The notes beneath the pieces are model-generated. The model worked only from the letters and a program-made list of their open reading frames with translations, searched no databases and had not been told where the DNA came from. Both the position numbers and the translations under genes were made by a program. DNA of 64,000 nt. It comes from Diphasiastrum complanatum. Its lineage: Eukaryota; Streptophyta; Lycopodiopsida; Lycopodiales; Lycopodiaceae. Shown piece after piece: positions 10,027 to 20,815 of the stretch (positions within the stretch are counted from its first letter, which is position 1; the number at the start of each line of letters is the position of its first letter). The DNA lies in the NCBI GenBank assembly GCA_029204225.1, contig CM055097.1, forward strand, positions 51,800,996 to 51,864,995, written 5' to 3'.

Positions 10027-13000
10027 ATGGGTGTCTTTCTATGAGAAGCAAGTGAAAGATTGTCAACCTCCAATTACTCAATTTGGAAGGTTAGAATGGA
10101 ATCTGTACTAATACTACAAGATGTGATGAATATTATACTTGGCATTGAAGAAGAACCACAAATTCCTCATGAAATTCCAAAGTACAAAAAGAGAGCCAGG
10201 ATGGCTCTGCATTATATTAAGATGAATGTCTCAAATGACATCTTAAGAGAAATTGGTGCTTGTACTAATGCCAAAGATGCTTGGGATACTCTCAAGTCTA
10301 TTTATGAGGCAAAAAATACTTCTAGACTTCTAACACTAAGAAACCAAATTTTTCAAAGTGTACAAAGAAGTGATGAATGTGCTTCAGCTTATGTAATGAG
10401 AGTTAAAGACCTCCATAGAGAATTGTCATGCATAGGAGACTCCATCAACCAAAATGAACTTGTTCAAGTCATACTTAATGGGTTAAAGGAGGAATATGAC
10501 AACCTTGTTCAAAGTTATGCCATTAAGGTGGAGCTACCAAGTTTGGAAGCACTCCAAAGTGTGCTTATTTATGAAGAATAAAGACAAGAGTATAAACTCT
10601 TAAAAATGGAGAGACTGTCTCTCAACATTGATGGTAAAGCTCTCTTTACCAAAGACAAGCACAAGACAAGAAGTAAGAATCAACACCAATCCTCTTCAAG
10701 CAAGAACAATCTTATTTCCAAAGAGAAAGGAAATGAGGATGAGTCCTCTCAAGCTTCGACATCCAAGAAGAAGAAGAAAAACATCAAGTGTTTCTTTTGT
10801 GGCAAGAAGGGGCATTATGCCACCAATTGCTTCAAGAAGAAAAGTCAATTCAAGCAAGCCAACATTTCTAATGAAGAGAAGGAAGATGCTCATGCAAGTG
10901 ATGGAGATGGATCTCTTATGGTCTCGAGTTTTTCTTCATCACCTTTCAGGAAGGATGGTTCGTGGTATATCGATAGTGGAGCTTCCTCACATATATGTAG
11001 CTCCAAGTATTCTTTTTCATCCATGTCACCTTATGAAGGATCCAAGAAGTCCATCTACACAACAAATGATCATGAGTGTGCTATTGAAGGCATAGGGACC
11101 ATTCCCTTAAAGCTTTCTTCATCAAAAGTTCTTTCTCTATCTAATGTACTTTTTGTTCCCAAGTTAACAAAAGATCTTATTAGTGCTGGGAAATTGTTTC
11201 ATAGTGGACTAGATGTGAATTTCAATGTTGTACATATACAATCGAGAAGCATGATGAGATCCTTGCATTTGGGTCTAGATATGGTGGAATCTACAAGCTT
11301 GATCCCAAAGAGTATGCTAGCTCTTGTGATAGTACTTTTGCTACTCATATGTCTTTGGAGGAACTATGGCATAGAAGGTTGGGACATCCTAACTATAATT
11401 CTATGGTGTCCATGGTCAAGAAAGCCAAAGCTATTGGCTTGCCTAATCTTATCTCCAAGAATTTCAAGCCATGTGAGGCTTGTGCCATATCTAAGTCTCA
11501 TAAGAAGCCTTTTTCAAAGTCATCTATCAAGACTACACATCCATTGGAGCTCATACACTCGGATGTGTACTTCTCATCTTCAAAGAGCAAGGGTGGTGCT
11601 ACTTTCTTTGTAACTTTCATTGATGATTTCACTAGATTTACTTGGGTATATCTTCTAGCTTCAAAATCTATGGTGTTTGACTATTTTCTAAAGTTCAAAG
11701 CTCTAGTTGAAAAGCAATTTTCTTACAAAATCAAGACTCTTAGAAGTGATGGAGGTGGTGAGTACACTTCCAATAAATTTCATGATTATTGTGAGCTTGA
11801 AGGCATTAAAAGGGAGTTTTCTTGTGCATATACACCATCTCAAAATGGGGTGGCTGAAAGAAAGAATAGAACACTGTGTGAATGTGCCAAAACCATCAGA
11901 ATTGAGGCATCTTTGCCAAAAGACTTTTGGGGTGAGGCTATCAATTGTTCAAACTATCTTTGCAATAGACTCTCTCATGTTGCACTTGGAGGAAAGTCAC
12001 CATATGAAGCACTCTATTTGAAGAAACCTAAGGTTGAACACCTTAGAGTATTTGGATGCATATGCTTTGTCCATATTCCCTTGGAAACAAGAAAAAAGGA
12101 TGATCCTTGTGCAAGCAAAGGAGTAATGGTTGGATATTCATCCAACAAGAAAGCCTATCGAATCTACATGCTCTCTACCTCTAAAGTAATTGATAGTAGA
12201 GATGTAGTTTTTCATAAAGAAGAAAAGTCCAATCTTGGAGGGGCCGAGATCAAGCAACCTCAAAATCTATCACCTATTGTTATTGAAGACAATCAACATA
12301 TGGAGGAGTCAAAATTTGAAGATGGAAGTCCTCGGATTTTCACTCCTAAAAGATCCATGAGGGAGAGATCCGAGCCCAAGAGGCTCACTTATGATGACAA
12401 AGGAAAACAAGTGGATCTTGATTTCACTTATGCTTATTTTGTTTCTCATGAGGAGCCCAAAGATGTTCAAGAAGCCCTCAATACCCAGGAGTGGTATGAG
12501 GCCATGAAGATTGAATATGATGCCTTGATCACCAACCACACATGGGAGCTAGTGGATCCACCACCTTACATGCATATCATTGGATGCAAGTGGGTGTTCA
12601 AGATCAAGTACAATCATGATGGCTCCATCAACAAGTATAAGGCAAGATTATGTGCTAAAGGCTTTGCACAAATATATGGCCTTGACTATGAAGAAACCTT
12701 TGCTCCTGTAGCAAAGATGGTGACAATAAGAATCATAATCTCTCTTGCCTTATTTTTTAAGTGGAAACTGTTTCAACTTGATGTCTCCAACGCTTTTTTG
12801 AATGGCTATCTTGAGGAGGAGATATACATAGAACAGCCTCAAGGACTTATCAAGGATAAATCTAAGGTGTGTTTGCTATTTAGAAGTCTTTATGGCTTAA
12901 AACAAGCACCTAGATCATGGTATTCAAGACTCAACAACTTTCTACTTTCATTAGGATTTGTGCTTAGTGACTATGACCCTTCTATGTACTTAAAGTTTGA

Positions 13001-13994
13001 TGGTAGTAATATTGTCATTCTCCTAATCTATGTAGATGACATTATTCTTAGTGGAAGTTGTTTGATGCTAGTTCAAGAAACCAAAGATGCATTAGGAAAA
13101 GAATTTAAAATGCAAGATCTAGGAGAGATCCATTACATTTTGGGCCTTGAGATTGATTTTCATGAAGAGTATGCTTTTATTTGTCAATCTAGATATGTCT
13201 TTTCTATGTTAAGAAAATTCAATATGCAAAATTGTAAAGGCATAGATACTCCCATGGAGCAACATGTAGACGATCCTATTAAAGGTGATGAAAGATCCTT
13301 TGAGGACATCACACTTTATAGGAGTCTTATGGGTTTTTTAATTTGGCTTACTATCACTAGACCCGATTTGAGCTATTGTGTGCACAAATTGAGTCAATTT
13401 ATGCAAGATCCCAAGATCCAACATTGGAAGATGGCCAAGAGAGTTCTAAGATATGTATCTTCTACTCAAGATTATGGTTTATTGTACAAGAATGAAAATC
13501 TAACCATTGTTGGCTATTCAGATTCTGATTTTGCAAGTGATAAAATGGATCGGAAGTCCATTAATGCATATACTATCTTTATTGGAGGCAATCTTGTGTC
13601 TTGGCTTTCAAAGAAGCAAGATACCATATCTCTATCATCTTGTAAGGCCGAGTACAAAGCACTCACTACAACAACTAAAGAGGTGCTTTGGATCAAGAGG
13701 TTAATCATGGAGCTAAAGTGCATCAAAGAGGATGATCTTCCCTTGATCAAATGTGATGACATATCGGCACAAGCTCTTGCAAACAGTCCTATTTTTTATG
13801 CAAGAAGCAAGCATATAGAAGTGGCACACCATTTTGTAAGGGAAAAGCTCATTGGAGGTGAAATCAACTTAGAACATGTCGACACATCTTCGTGTATTGC
13901 TGATCTTCTCACAAAGCCACTTTGCAAAAGTGCCTTCTCAAAGCATAGGTCTAATCTTGGTCTTATCTCAAGATCAATGCTTGATCCACATTAG
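10027..13994 (+). pseudogene. Copia gag-pol polyprotein with stops and a frameshift
   Basis: The start is best placed at ATG 10027 because the following residues align with Gag of the element at 59158; an in-frame TGA at 10042 breaks it early. Order of domains: Gag (10060-10581), stop at 10579, zinc knuckle CFFCGKKGHYATNC (10789-10830), protease WYIDSGASSH (10963-10992), a frameshift between about 11240 and 11345, pre-integrase zinc region with LWHRRLGHPN (from 11349), integrase with catalytic Asp 11562, Asp 11748 and Glu 11856 (the expected spacing of 35 residues before Glu), RT with YVDD at 13029-13040, and RNase H with SDSDFA and KAEYKAL. The 881-residue pol frame from 11349 is unbroken. 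Copia polyproteins are cleaved by their own protease and act in cytoplasmic particles. Two stops and one shift make it non-functional as it stands. Confidence 0.93.
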
Positions 13995-14004
13995 ATACAT
14001 TTTT

Positions 14005-14625
14005 AGGAGGAGTGTCAAAATATTGAAAAATCTATCTAATGTTGTGAGTATGGGTCCTAAAAATACCAAAGATGAATTGAGCTTTTTTGGCTTAGTAAAG
14101 ACCCATCTTAGAATAAAATATTTAAGGTAGGTAGAAGTAGAAACTTGAGCTACCATAGGAATTGCCATTTGTACTTTACATGCCACATTTAATGCATGAA
14201 AAGACTAGGTGGCACAATTAGACATAGTGAGGTGGCTTGGATAAGTCTAGATAGCTTGAGAGGTGGATCCACAACTCCAATTGAACTCAAAGTAGGAGAA
14301 GAGTCCATGGATCTATATATATGTGATGTACTCTCATTTACAATATGACAAAATTTGTGTGTAATGCAAATTTGGAGACAAGCTCTTTGTGCCCTCTCTC
14401 TCTCCACAAATTTTGTACTTGTTATTTTCTCTCTCTAGCCAAGTAGAGACATTTATGATGCTTAGTCTTATGTTTTGTTGATAGACCTTGCTTGTAACAC
14501 AATAATATTGCTTGTATGATCAGCTTTTTTATTGACAACCAATGCTAGTCTGATCTTTATGGTGTTTTTGGGCTTAGGAGATAAAAAATACATGTGTAGG
14601 GCATCCCACACGTGTGAATTCAGCA
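14005..14625 (+). repeat. Polypurine tract and 3' LTR of copia element 2
   Basis: AGGAGGAG at 14005-14012 precedes the LTR, which runs 14013-14625 (613 bp, TGTCAAAATA to GAATTCAGCA). It carries the exact palindrome CACACGTGTG at 14607-14616. The right flank CAATA matches the left flank of the 5' LTR. Confidence 0.93.
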
Positions 14626-14630
14626 CAATA

Positions 14631-14765
14631 CACTCTATCGTAGGCTGATTGGATCCTTGGTATATCTAGTAGACAACACCAGACTTGATATAGCATTTGC
14701 AGTATACAGATTGAGCCAATATAATCAGAATCCAAGATCGTTGCATTGGAAGTAGGTGCAAATAG
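14631..14765 (+). pseudogene. Copia RT fragment, right part
   Basis: It continues the frame broken at 8655: with the insertion and one CAATA copy removed, the sense runs on into YRRLIGSL, then a YLVDNTRLDIAFAV-type connection motif and RLSQYNQNPRSLHWK. It ends in a stop near 14755 and loses similarity by about 14770-14800, where the next gypsy remnant starts on the other strand. Confidence 0.8.
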
Positions 14766-14799
14766 AACACCATACATTCTCTTGTCGGGGATATTGCAG

Positions 14800-15593
14800 C
14801 TAATTCTATTTCATTGGATTTGGAGTTGGTGCTATAGCTCCTTGCAAGGCCTTCAGTTTCTGATCAAACTACGTGATTAGTTGTTCCATCTACTACTTGT
14901 ATAACTTCGTAATTTGTTCCATCAGTAGATCTATTGATATATTGGAGGTGTTGGATGTTGATGCTACTGAGGGAGTTGGATTATGGGTGGTCGGATATGA
15001 TTCATCATCTAAACCCTCATCTTCTTCCTTGATGACATCTTCCATTACTTTCTACAATGTAGCGTACTACTTCCATTTTTAAGTTCTCTTCTGATACTTC
15101 GTGGTAACCCCGCAAGGAACCACATAATGACCGCATGATCAGGAGTTAGGGTTGTGCTGCATTTGGATCTTAAGTGCTTGATCCATTCTATGTAGTCCTT
15201 GTTTCATTTTAACCTTGCTCAATAGGAGAAATGGATCTTCTAAGAACTTCCTTGACTTAAAGCGCATGCCGCTTTAACCCCTTTCCAAGTGGTTTTCACT
15301 TCTTCCAATAGGTTGAAGAACCAATCTTGTGCAATAGCTACCATAGACATAGGAAACAACATCAGTTTCTCTGCCGGTGTCCATTCGCCATAAATTTTGT
15401 ATGCTTGCTCATAGATCTGGATGAATATGATAGGATCTGATGACCCATCATATTTAGGTATTTCCATGCAAGGTGCTCTTCAAACTACTTGTAAGGGTAT
15501 GACAGGTACGAGTTGACCCATTGGCTCCATTGGTGCTGGTCTTGCCTCAATTTTTGTGGCTGCATCTCTGGGAAGATTTGGTGTTTGATTCAT
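14800..15593 (-). pseudogene. Tat/Athila-like gypsy gag, broken
   Basis: A minus-strand Gag starts at ATG 15593 (MNQTPNLPRD). The frame at 15467-15240 holds the capsid-type sequence IPKYDGSSDPIIFIQIYEQAY with WTPAEKLMLFPMSM and AQDWFFNL, as in plant Retrotrans_gag proteins. The C-terminal part continues to about 14803 with several stops, including a serine/threonine-rich stretch. An in-frame stop lies near 15483. It belongs with the leader, primer site and LTR to its right; protease and pol are missing on the left, where it meets the copia RT remnant. Confidence 0.75.
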
Positions 15594-16919
15594 TGTTCTT
15601 CTAGCTACTGATCATCTGAATCTCAGATTCATTCAACGGTAGAGTCCAAGGATGTTAGATCTTGCTGGTTTAGTAGAATTTAATCTAGATCTTAAGGGAT
15701 CTGATCAGTTTGGTTGGCCGATAGTGTGGTTTTAGGCCTCTTACGGTGGTTTTTCCTTGATAACTTTTTGATCCTAGCTCTGAGTCCTCTGAAATTTTCA
15801 CAATTGACAGATCTTGGACAAATGTTTCTACTAATGCTATCTATGAGAGTTCTCTATCCAAGGGTTGGTTGTGAGAGGGTTTCATTCACTGTTTTTCAGT
15901 CAAAAACTCTATTTTTTCAAAAAACACTAGTAACTCTCGCAGGCTTTACTGGAGCTGTATCTAGTCTGGATCTAACTTTGAAAAAGTTTACGAAGATTAA
16001 CTTTTGTAAGAAATAAAAATTTCACTATCTGCGAGGGTATAGGAACACATTTTTTCTCTGATCTTAACCAATATCTTGTACTAACTCTCGCAGACTTCAT
16101 CACTGATGTAAAATGACATTTTGAAGACTATGGGATGGTCTTCGAAGGTTAGTTCTGCGAGGATTGTTTGGATCTTCTGATTTTGTTGATTTTTAAGCAC
16201 TCAAATCCACTTTTTAGCTCACTGGAATCAAACTAACTCTCGTAAGCTCTTCTGTGTCCTTGTCTCACTGATATGGAACTACAAAATTCTCTACGAAGAC
16301 TACCTACCAGTGGAACTAAAAAATTTGATGTCTACGAGAGTTCACAACTCTTTTGTCATCTTTTTTCTCTTGGGAACCTTCGTAGAGGCACTTTCTATGG
16401 GAATAAACCTTCGCAGCCTTCTTTGTGTCCTTGTCTCACCGAGATGGAACTGTAGAGGGCTCTGCAAAAGTTGGTTTGCTGTTTTGAAATTTTTTTGATT
16501 TTTTCAACAAATTTTTGAATTTTTATGTTTTTTCTCTATTTTTTCCAAATCTGTTTGGAAGTAACCTTCATAGGCTTCTATGCCGGTCTAGGACATTACC
16601 CTGAAGCTGCTACTAGTCATGCAAAGGTTAGTTTCCACTTGTTTTTTAATAAACAAAATCTGATGGGATTTTGGCCTCTTTTTCCTCCAAAAACATATTT
16701 GAACATTTTTATGGTTTTTCAAGGTTTTTGTTTGGATGACAAGCCCTTAGAGGCTGTTTTGGGTCTCCACTACCCTTCCACACGTCCTCTGCTGGCTTTG
16801 AATAGTCCAAGCAAAAGAAAGCACAAGAAACAAGCTAAATCTACACCAAAATCCACCTAAAACATTCTAAAAAAGCAAAAGCAACTAAGAATGCAACTAT
16901 AACTAGTAAGTGATTCCTA
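15594..16919 (-). other. Long untranslated leader of the Tat/Athila-like element
   Basis: About 1.3 kb between primer site and Gag, without a credible domain. The primer-site-proximal part (about 16560-16919) aligns in reverse complement with 42387-42654. Short repeated phrases around CTTCG/CTCTCG followed by CAGGC, TAGAG or TAAGC recur roughly every 100-150 bp. Long leaders are usual in Tat/Athila elements. Confidence 0.6.
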
Positions 16920-16937
16920 TCCCCGACATCGGTGCCA
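16920..16937 (-). other. Primer binding site, tRNA-Asp type
   Basis: On the minus strand this reads TGGCACCGATGTCGGGGA, close to the TGGCGCCG...CCGGGGA site that Tat and Athila elements pair with tRNA-Asp. It sits one base from an LTR ending in CA. The same site is at 42369-42386. Confidence 0.75.
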
Positions 16938-16938
16938 C

Positions 16939-17110
16939 TGTAGGGTGTGTAGATTAGTCGATGAGCAGCCCTCTGCCTGTCAAAAGGGTGTAGAACACAA
17001 AGATAGGGACCTAACTATGCCAAGTTGCTAGATTTAGGTGCTTTCTACTTTATCCTATCACTACCGCACTTTAACACTACCTTTCCTAACACTAAGCACA
17101 TACATACATC

Positions 17111-17181
<71 letters not shown>

Positions 17182-17340
17182 GTTAACGTAGTTGCTCATT
17201 ATGCATGTTAATGGAGAAGCTTTAACTAATGAAACAAGAACAATGGAAATAGAGAACAAAAGAGAAAACACCACAATAGGATTAGCAAGAGTGAATAGCA
17301 AATGAGAATGCTTGCTTTCCAAAAGGGTAGAGTTTCCTCC
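16939..17340 (-). repeat. LTR of the Tat/Athila-like element (outer edge not located)
   Basis: Adjacent to the primer site and alignable in reverse complement with 42015-42367 (shared GCCTAACTATGC-type phrase, a CT/GA tract, and a segment reading TTAATGGAGAAGC against CTAATGGAAAAAC). The right boundary cannot be fixed because there is no second copy with an internal edge; similarity fades by about 17340. Confidence 0.6.
17113..17176. repeat. (GA)n microsatellite
   Basis: An uninterrupted GA/CT dinucleotide run of about 32 units inside the LTR. The homologous LTR at 42113-42150 has only an interrupted CT-rich tract, so the run expanded in this copy. Confidence 0.95.
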
Positions 17341-17349
17341 TTCTCATTA

Positions 17350-17930
17350 AGCATGGAAGATAATTACAAATGATGCCTTTTTATCTTTGGGGTGGCTCTT
17401 GCCCATTGCTTCCTATTGGCAACTTGCAAACAAGATGGGATTGAAGTCCACACCATCCACAAGAAGCACAGACTAATCTATGGTGTAGAAAGAAGCACAC
17501 CCCACCTACCACCATTTGACTTTTGACTAACTCAAAAACTCAGTAACTTAAAATTTGGCCTCTAATATCATTTTTAATAACATGGCCCAAAGTCTAGTTT
17601 ATTTCAAAAAAATTATGTAGAAGTGCTCATTGGTCATGGGCTTACGCACGTAGGATGACATGACCCTCACATCTGATTTTTATTGATTTTGACATTTTAT
17701 TTATTTACATGCACAATGGGAGTACCTCCAACAATTCTTTTTTTGCACAATATGGACCAATCATGAAGCGAGGTGCACCAAAATGGTCCAAACATTGTCA
17801 GTATGGCATGTAGGTGGTCCAATCATAGTAAGAGGTGATGTTTTAGAGGTCCAATCATATTTCATCATTGTCTACTCTCATGGATCTCGAGCTATTATGA
17901 GTGAGAGTGAGATTGAGTCCACACTTAGTT
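17350..17930. other. Spacer without recognised gene
   Basis: No domain, long frame or LTR pair is seen. It may hold the outer part of the preceding LTR. A phrase GGTCCAATCAT recurs at about 17814 and 17848, with a variant near 17754, suggesting local duplication. Confidence 0.4.
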
Positions 17931-17934
17931 TTTT

Positions 17935-18740
17935 GAAGAGAGATCTTGATGTAGCAAGCTCCAGCACTTAGAATTTATTTGACATTCTCTCTCTACACGA
18001 GAGTTCTATGTAGCATTCTCTCTCTACCCAAGAGCAAGTCAATTTTATACTTAGTTTTTTTCATCCAAAGTTGTCTTTCATTATGTGATGAATGGTTTTT
18101 GATATATGCATGTGTAGAGTGCTCTTGCCTTAGATTTTTGAGCTAGTATGCTTATATCTCTTGCAAGGTAAATGTATGCGAAATCACAGACATATTAGGA
18201 GATCATTCACATGTTAGAGATGGCGAAATCATGCAACTCTTCTCCAGGATTCCCCGAACGGCCGACAAATTTGTGTAGCACCGACACCGAACTATCAAAT
18301 TCCAACGCAAGTGCTAAGACAAACTTTAGGGAAAATGATGTGAAATTTCACACATGTCAAAATGCCCTAAAGTGTGTGAATGATCTCCTAAGCAAGCTTA
18401 TGCACTTGCTGATGGATGCTAGATTGAATTCCAAGATCTAGATCAAAAAACTAACGCATAGAGACAAAGATAGATGCATATGTTGATACCCGAAGTACAT
18501 ACACTTGAGAGAAAGTGATTCTTGAAACAACTAAGTGAAATTAAGCTCCTATCCTTGGGTAGAGAGAAAATAGAGCTAATTCAAAATCGGGTAGAGAGAG
18601 AACAAGCAAATCTCACAATACTCAAGTTTGACTCAAAAATTCAACGTAGATTATGATTCCAAAATGGAGTACATATGAAACTCATGGAGAATCCTCCTTG
18701 CATGCTATTGGACCCCTAATCCTAGCCTCTCTAATGCTAT
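17935..18740. repeat. Inverted LTR-like remnants
   Basis: The plus strand near 17985-18060 (TTCTCTCTCTAC..., then CTCTCTACCCAAG, then TACTTAGTT) reappears inverted at about 18515-18615 (AACTAAGTG..., CTTGGGTAGAGAG, GTAGAGAGAGAA). Inside is a shorter inverted pair, AGGAGATCATTCACAT near 18198 and GTGAATGATCTCCT near 18378. The arms look like two copies of one LTR or terminal region in opposite orientation. No transposase is present. Confidence 0.5.
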
Positions 18741-18784
18741 TGGATGAGTGATGCATTCATCCTACAATTCAATTGATGGGGCCT

Positions 18785-19440
18785 TACAAGAATGAAGCCT
18801 GCAACTTTTGTTATTAAGCTAGTTGACCTGACGATAGTTTGTCCTAAGGACATAGTGGAAGATATACTTGTCAAGATTGTTGGAGTTCAGTTTGTCATTA
18901 CTTTTGTAGTAATGGACTTACCTAATGCACCAAATGTTTGTCATGTTTTATTGGGACGTCCATGGTTATGAGTTGTGCAGGTAATTCATAAACGAAGAAT
19001 TGGAAAGATTACATTTGAAAATCGTGAGCGTGCAGTCAAAGTTGATCCAATCACTTGGACAATCAAGCTAGCTGTAAGGAGATGATGATTCATCAACAAC
19101 AGATCATACCTGTGATCGACAAGTAAAAACATTGGGAGTTCATTATGACTCTCAAACAGATATTGTTAATAGGAATCAAGCTCTTGCAATAGTGGATTGT
19201 ACAACACGATGACTAATCAGAATTGAGCGAGATTTCTTTACCTGATTGAACTTTGGATATGCTGATCACATTCCCAGTGAATATGATGAATGTAATTTGG
19301 ATATCAACTGATCCAATTCCAGATCCTATTGAAGATGAACTCATTCATGTTGGTCACGCCTTGTCTGATGAAAATGCAGAACTTACTAATGAGCAGATTT
19401 TAAATCACATGGATCCTACAAGGTTTGGAGTTTAAGAGAT
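18785..19440 (+). pseudogene. Tat/Athila-like gypsy protease and linker, broken
   Basis: Plus-strand sense includes a retropepsin C-terminal part (VMDLPNAPNVCHVLLGRPWL, then a stop) and the linker frame 19253-19435 (DPIPDPIEDELIHVGHALSDENAELTNEQIL). The linker parallels the minus-strand copy at 43763-44044 in position and motif order. The active-site Asp region is not found. A poorly conserved basic and serine-rich stretch follows to about 19700. Confidence 0.65.
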
Positions 19441-19699
19441 TCCTGATGAACCAATAATAATATCAGAAAGCTAATACATTGAAGAATGCAGGACCAATAA
19501 TGAAAAAACAAGCAAAGCAACACTATAATACGGTCCTGAAATGAGAAAACTCATCACAAGAAGTTTATCCTAAAAATGTACCACCTTTATTCGATAAAGA
19601 AAAAGAAAAGGTCAAGGATGACTCTTCAATTCAGAATTCTCACAAGACATCACCATCTAGAAAGTCGTCACCTTCGAAGTCATCACCTCCTCGAACGAT

Positions 19700-20097
19700 T
19701 CCAGCCAAGAAAGCTGAATGAAGATCCAAGGACAAACCTATAAATTTATGTCGTTTGGACTTTGTAATACACCTAGATCATTTCAGAGAGTGTTGCAGTT
19801 TGCCTTCAAAGACTACTTGCAAAAATTCCTTGAAATTTACTTGGATGATCTCGGAGGGCATAGTATCGATACAGACCATCTGGATTGTTTGGAAAAAGCA
19901 TTAGAACATTGTCGCAATTACCAAATTTTCTTAAATCTAGAAAATGTCAGATATGGGTTACTCATGGAGTTGTTCTTGGACATATGATATCAAGGCATGG
20001 CATTGCTATGAATTATTCCAAAATCAAAGTCATTGTGGAGCTACCACCACCAGGAACAATTTGAAGAGATTATATTTTCATGCAAACTATTACCGAA
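19700..20097 (+). pseudogene. Gypsy RT, C-terminal half
   Basis: The frame 19718-19987 has KFMSFGLCNTPRSFQRV and the catalytic IYLDDLGG, then DHLDCLEKALEHCRNYQIFLNLE, a gypsy RT palm and thumb. The N-terminal half of RT is missing to the left (compare 38672-38816). After 19987 the frame shifts but the thumb continues (ISRHGIA equivalent near 19990) until a HANYYR motif near 20095, where foreign copia sequence starts. Confidence 0.8.
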
Positions 20098-20308
20098 TAA
20101 AAGTGTGGAAAGAGTTGTGAGACTTGTAGCCTCTCAAAGGCTCGCAAGCAACCATTTTCTAACTCTTATACTAGATCTTCTAAGTCATTCAATCTCATTC
20201 ATACTGATGTGCACTCTTTTTCACAAGTATCTAAAGGAGGTGCATTAATGTATGAATCTTATATTGATAATTACTCTAGATACATTTGGATTGCACTTAT
20301 TCTTTGAG
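20098..20308 (+). other. Copia integrase fragment embedded in gypsy RT
   Basis: About 210 bp that is copia, not gypsy: it matches the pre-integrase zinc region and first integrase motif of the element at 59158-63180 (at 60585-60770), with CGKSC, CSLSKARKQPF, LIHTDVHSFS and YSRYIWI in one frame. It replaces a few residues of the gypsy connection domain: HANYYR lies on the left and DLA with PIYKLTIVPIW on the right, as in the copy at 26853-27000. No LTR or target duplication surrounds it. Confidence 0.78.
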
Positions 20309-20815
20309 GACTTAGCATGACCTATATATAAGTTGACCATTGTACCTATTTGGACAATTGAGGCGTTGGAAGCATTTGAGAAATTTAAGAGAGCATTAGG
20401 TTCTGCACCGATTCTACAAGCTCCACATTGGACAATCGAATTTCATGTTCATACTGATGCACCAACATATGCTATTGGTTCAGCTTTGATGCAACCAAGA
20501 GAATATAAGGACGACTATCCTATCAAATTTGCTAGTCAACAACTTACTGATTTGCTAGTCCACAACAAAACAAGAAGCATTGGCCATGGCTTTTTCTGTG
20601 AGAAAATTTAGACATTATCTAATGGCAACGCATTTTGCATTTTATACCGACCATCAGCCATTATTTTATTTAGTAAGCAAGACAAATAATACGAGATATA
20701 TTGCAAGATGGCTACTACTACTCACTGAATTTGATTTTTGAGTTGTGGTTTGAAAAGGTAAACAACATTATCTTGTTGATCATGTATCAAGAATCCAGAT
20801 AGCACCGGGCAACAT
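20309..20815 (+). pseudogene. Gypsy RNase H, broken
   Basis: It starts with the RT-RNase H connection (KLTIVPIWTIEALEAFEKF) and has the RNase H core VHTDAPTYAIGSALMQP, then FASQQLTD, FYTDHQP and VRKGKQHY/DHVSR equivalents in a decayed frame. The first Asp of the RNase H site is visible (HTDA). A frame change near 20570 and stops near 20740 and 20755 break it. Same family as 26284-26682 on the other strand. Confidence 0.82.

Larger units (their letters stand above)
8656..14625 (+). mobile_element. Copia element 2, nearly complete
   Basis: A full-layout Ty1/copia element of 5,970 bp: 5' LTR, tRNA-Met primer site, leader, gag-pol, purine tract and 3' LTR. It is flanked by a perfect 5-bp duplication CAATA (8651-8655 and 14626-14630). 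Removing the insertion joins two parts of a copia RT reading frame. The LTRs differ at roughly 20 positions by eye over about 611 bp, so it is older than the element at 57835-63832. Confidence 0.95.

Noticed and set aside
17092-17322. Minus-strand frame with a long Ser-Leu repeat
   Set aside because: It is only the translation of the (GA)n microsatellite inside an LTR.
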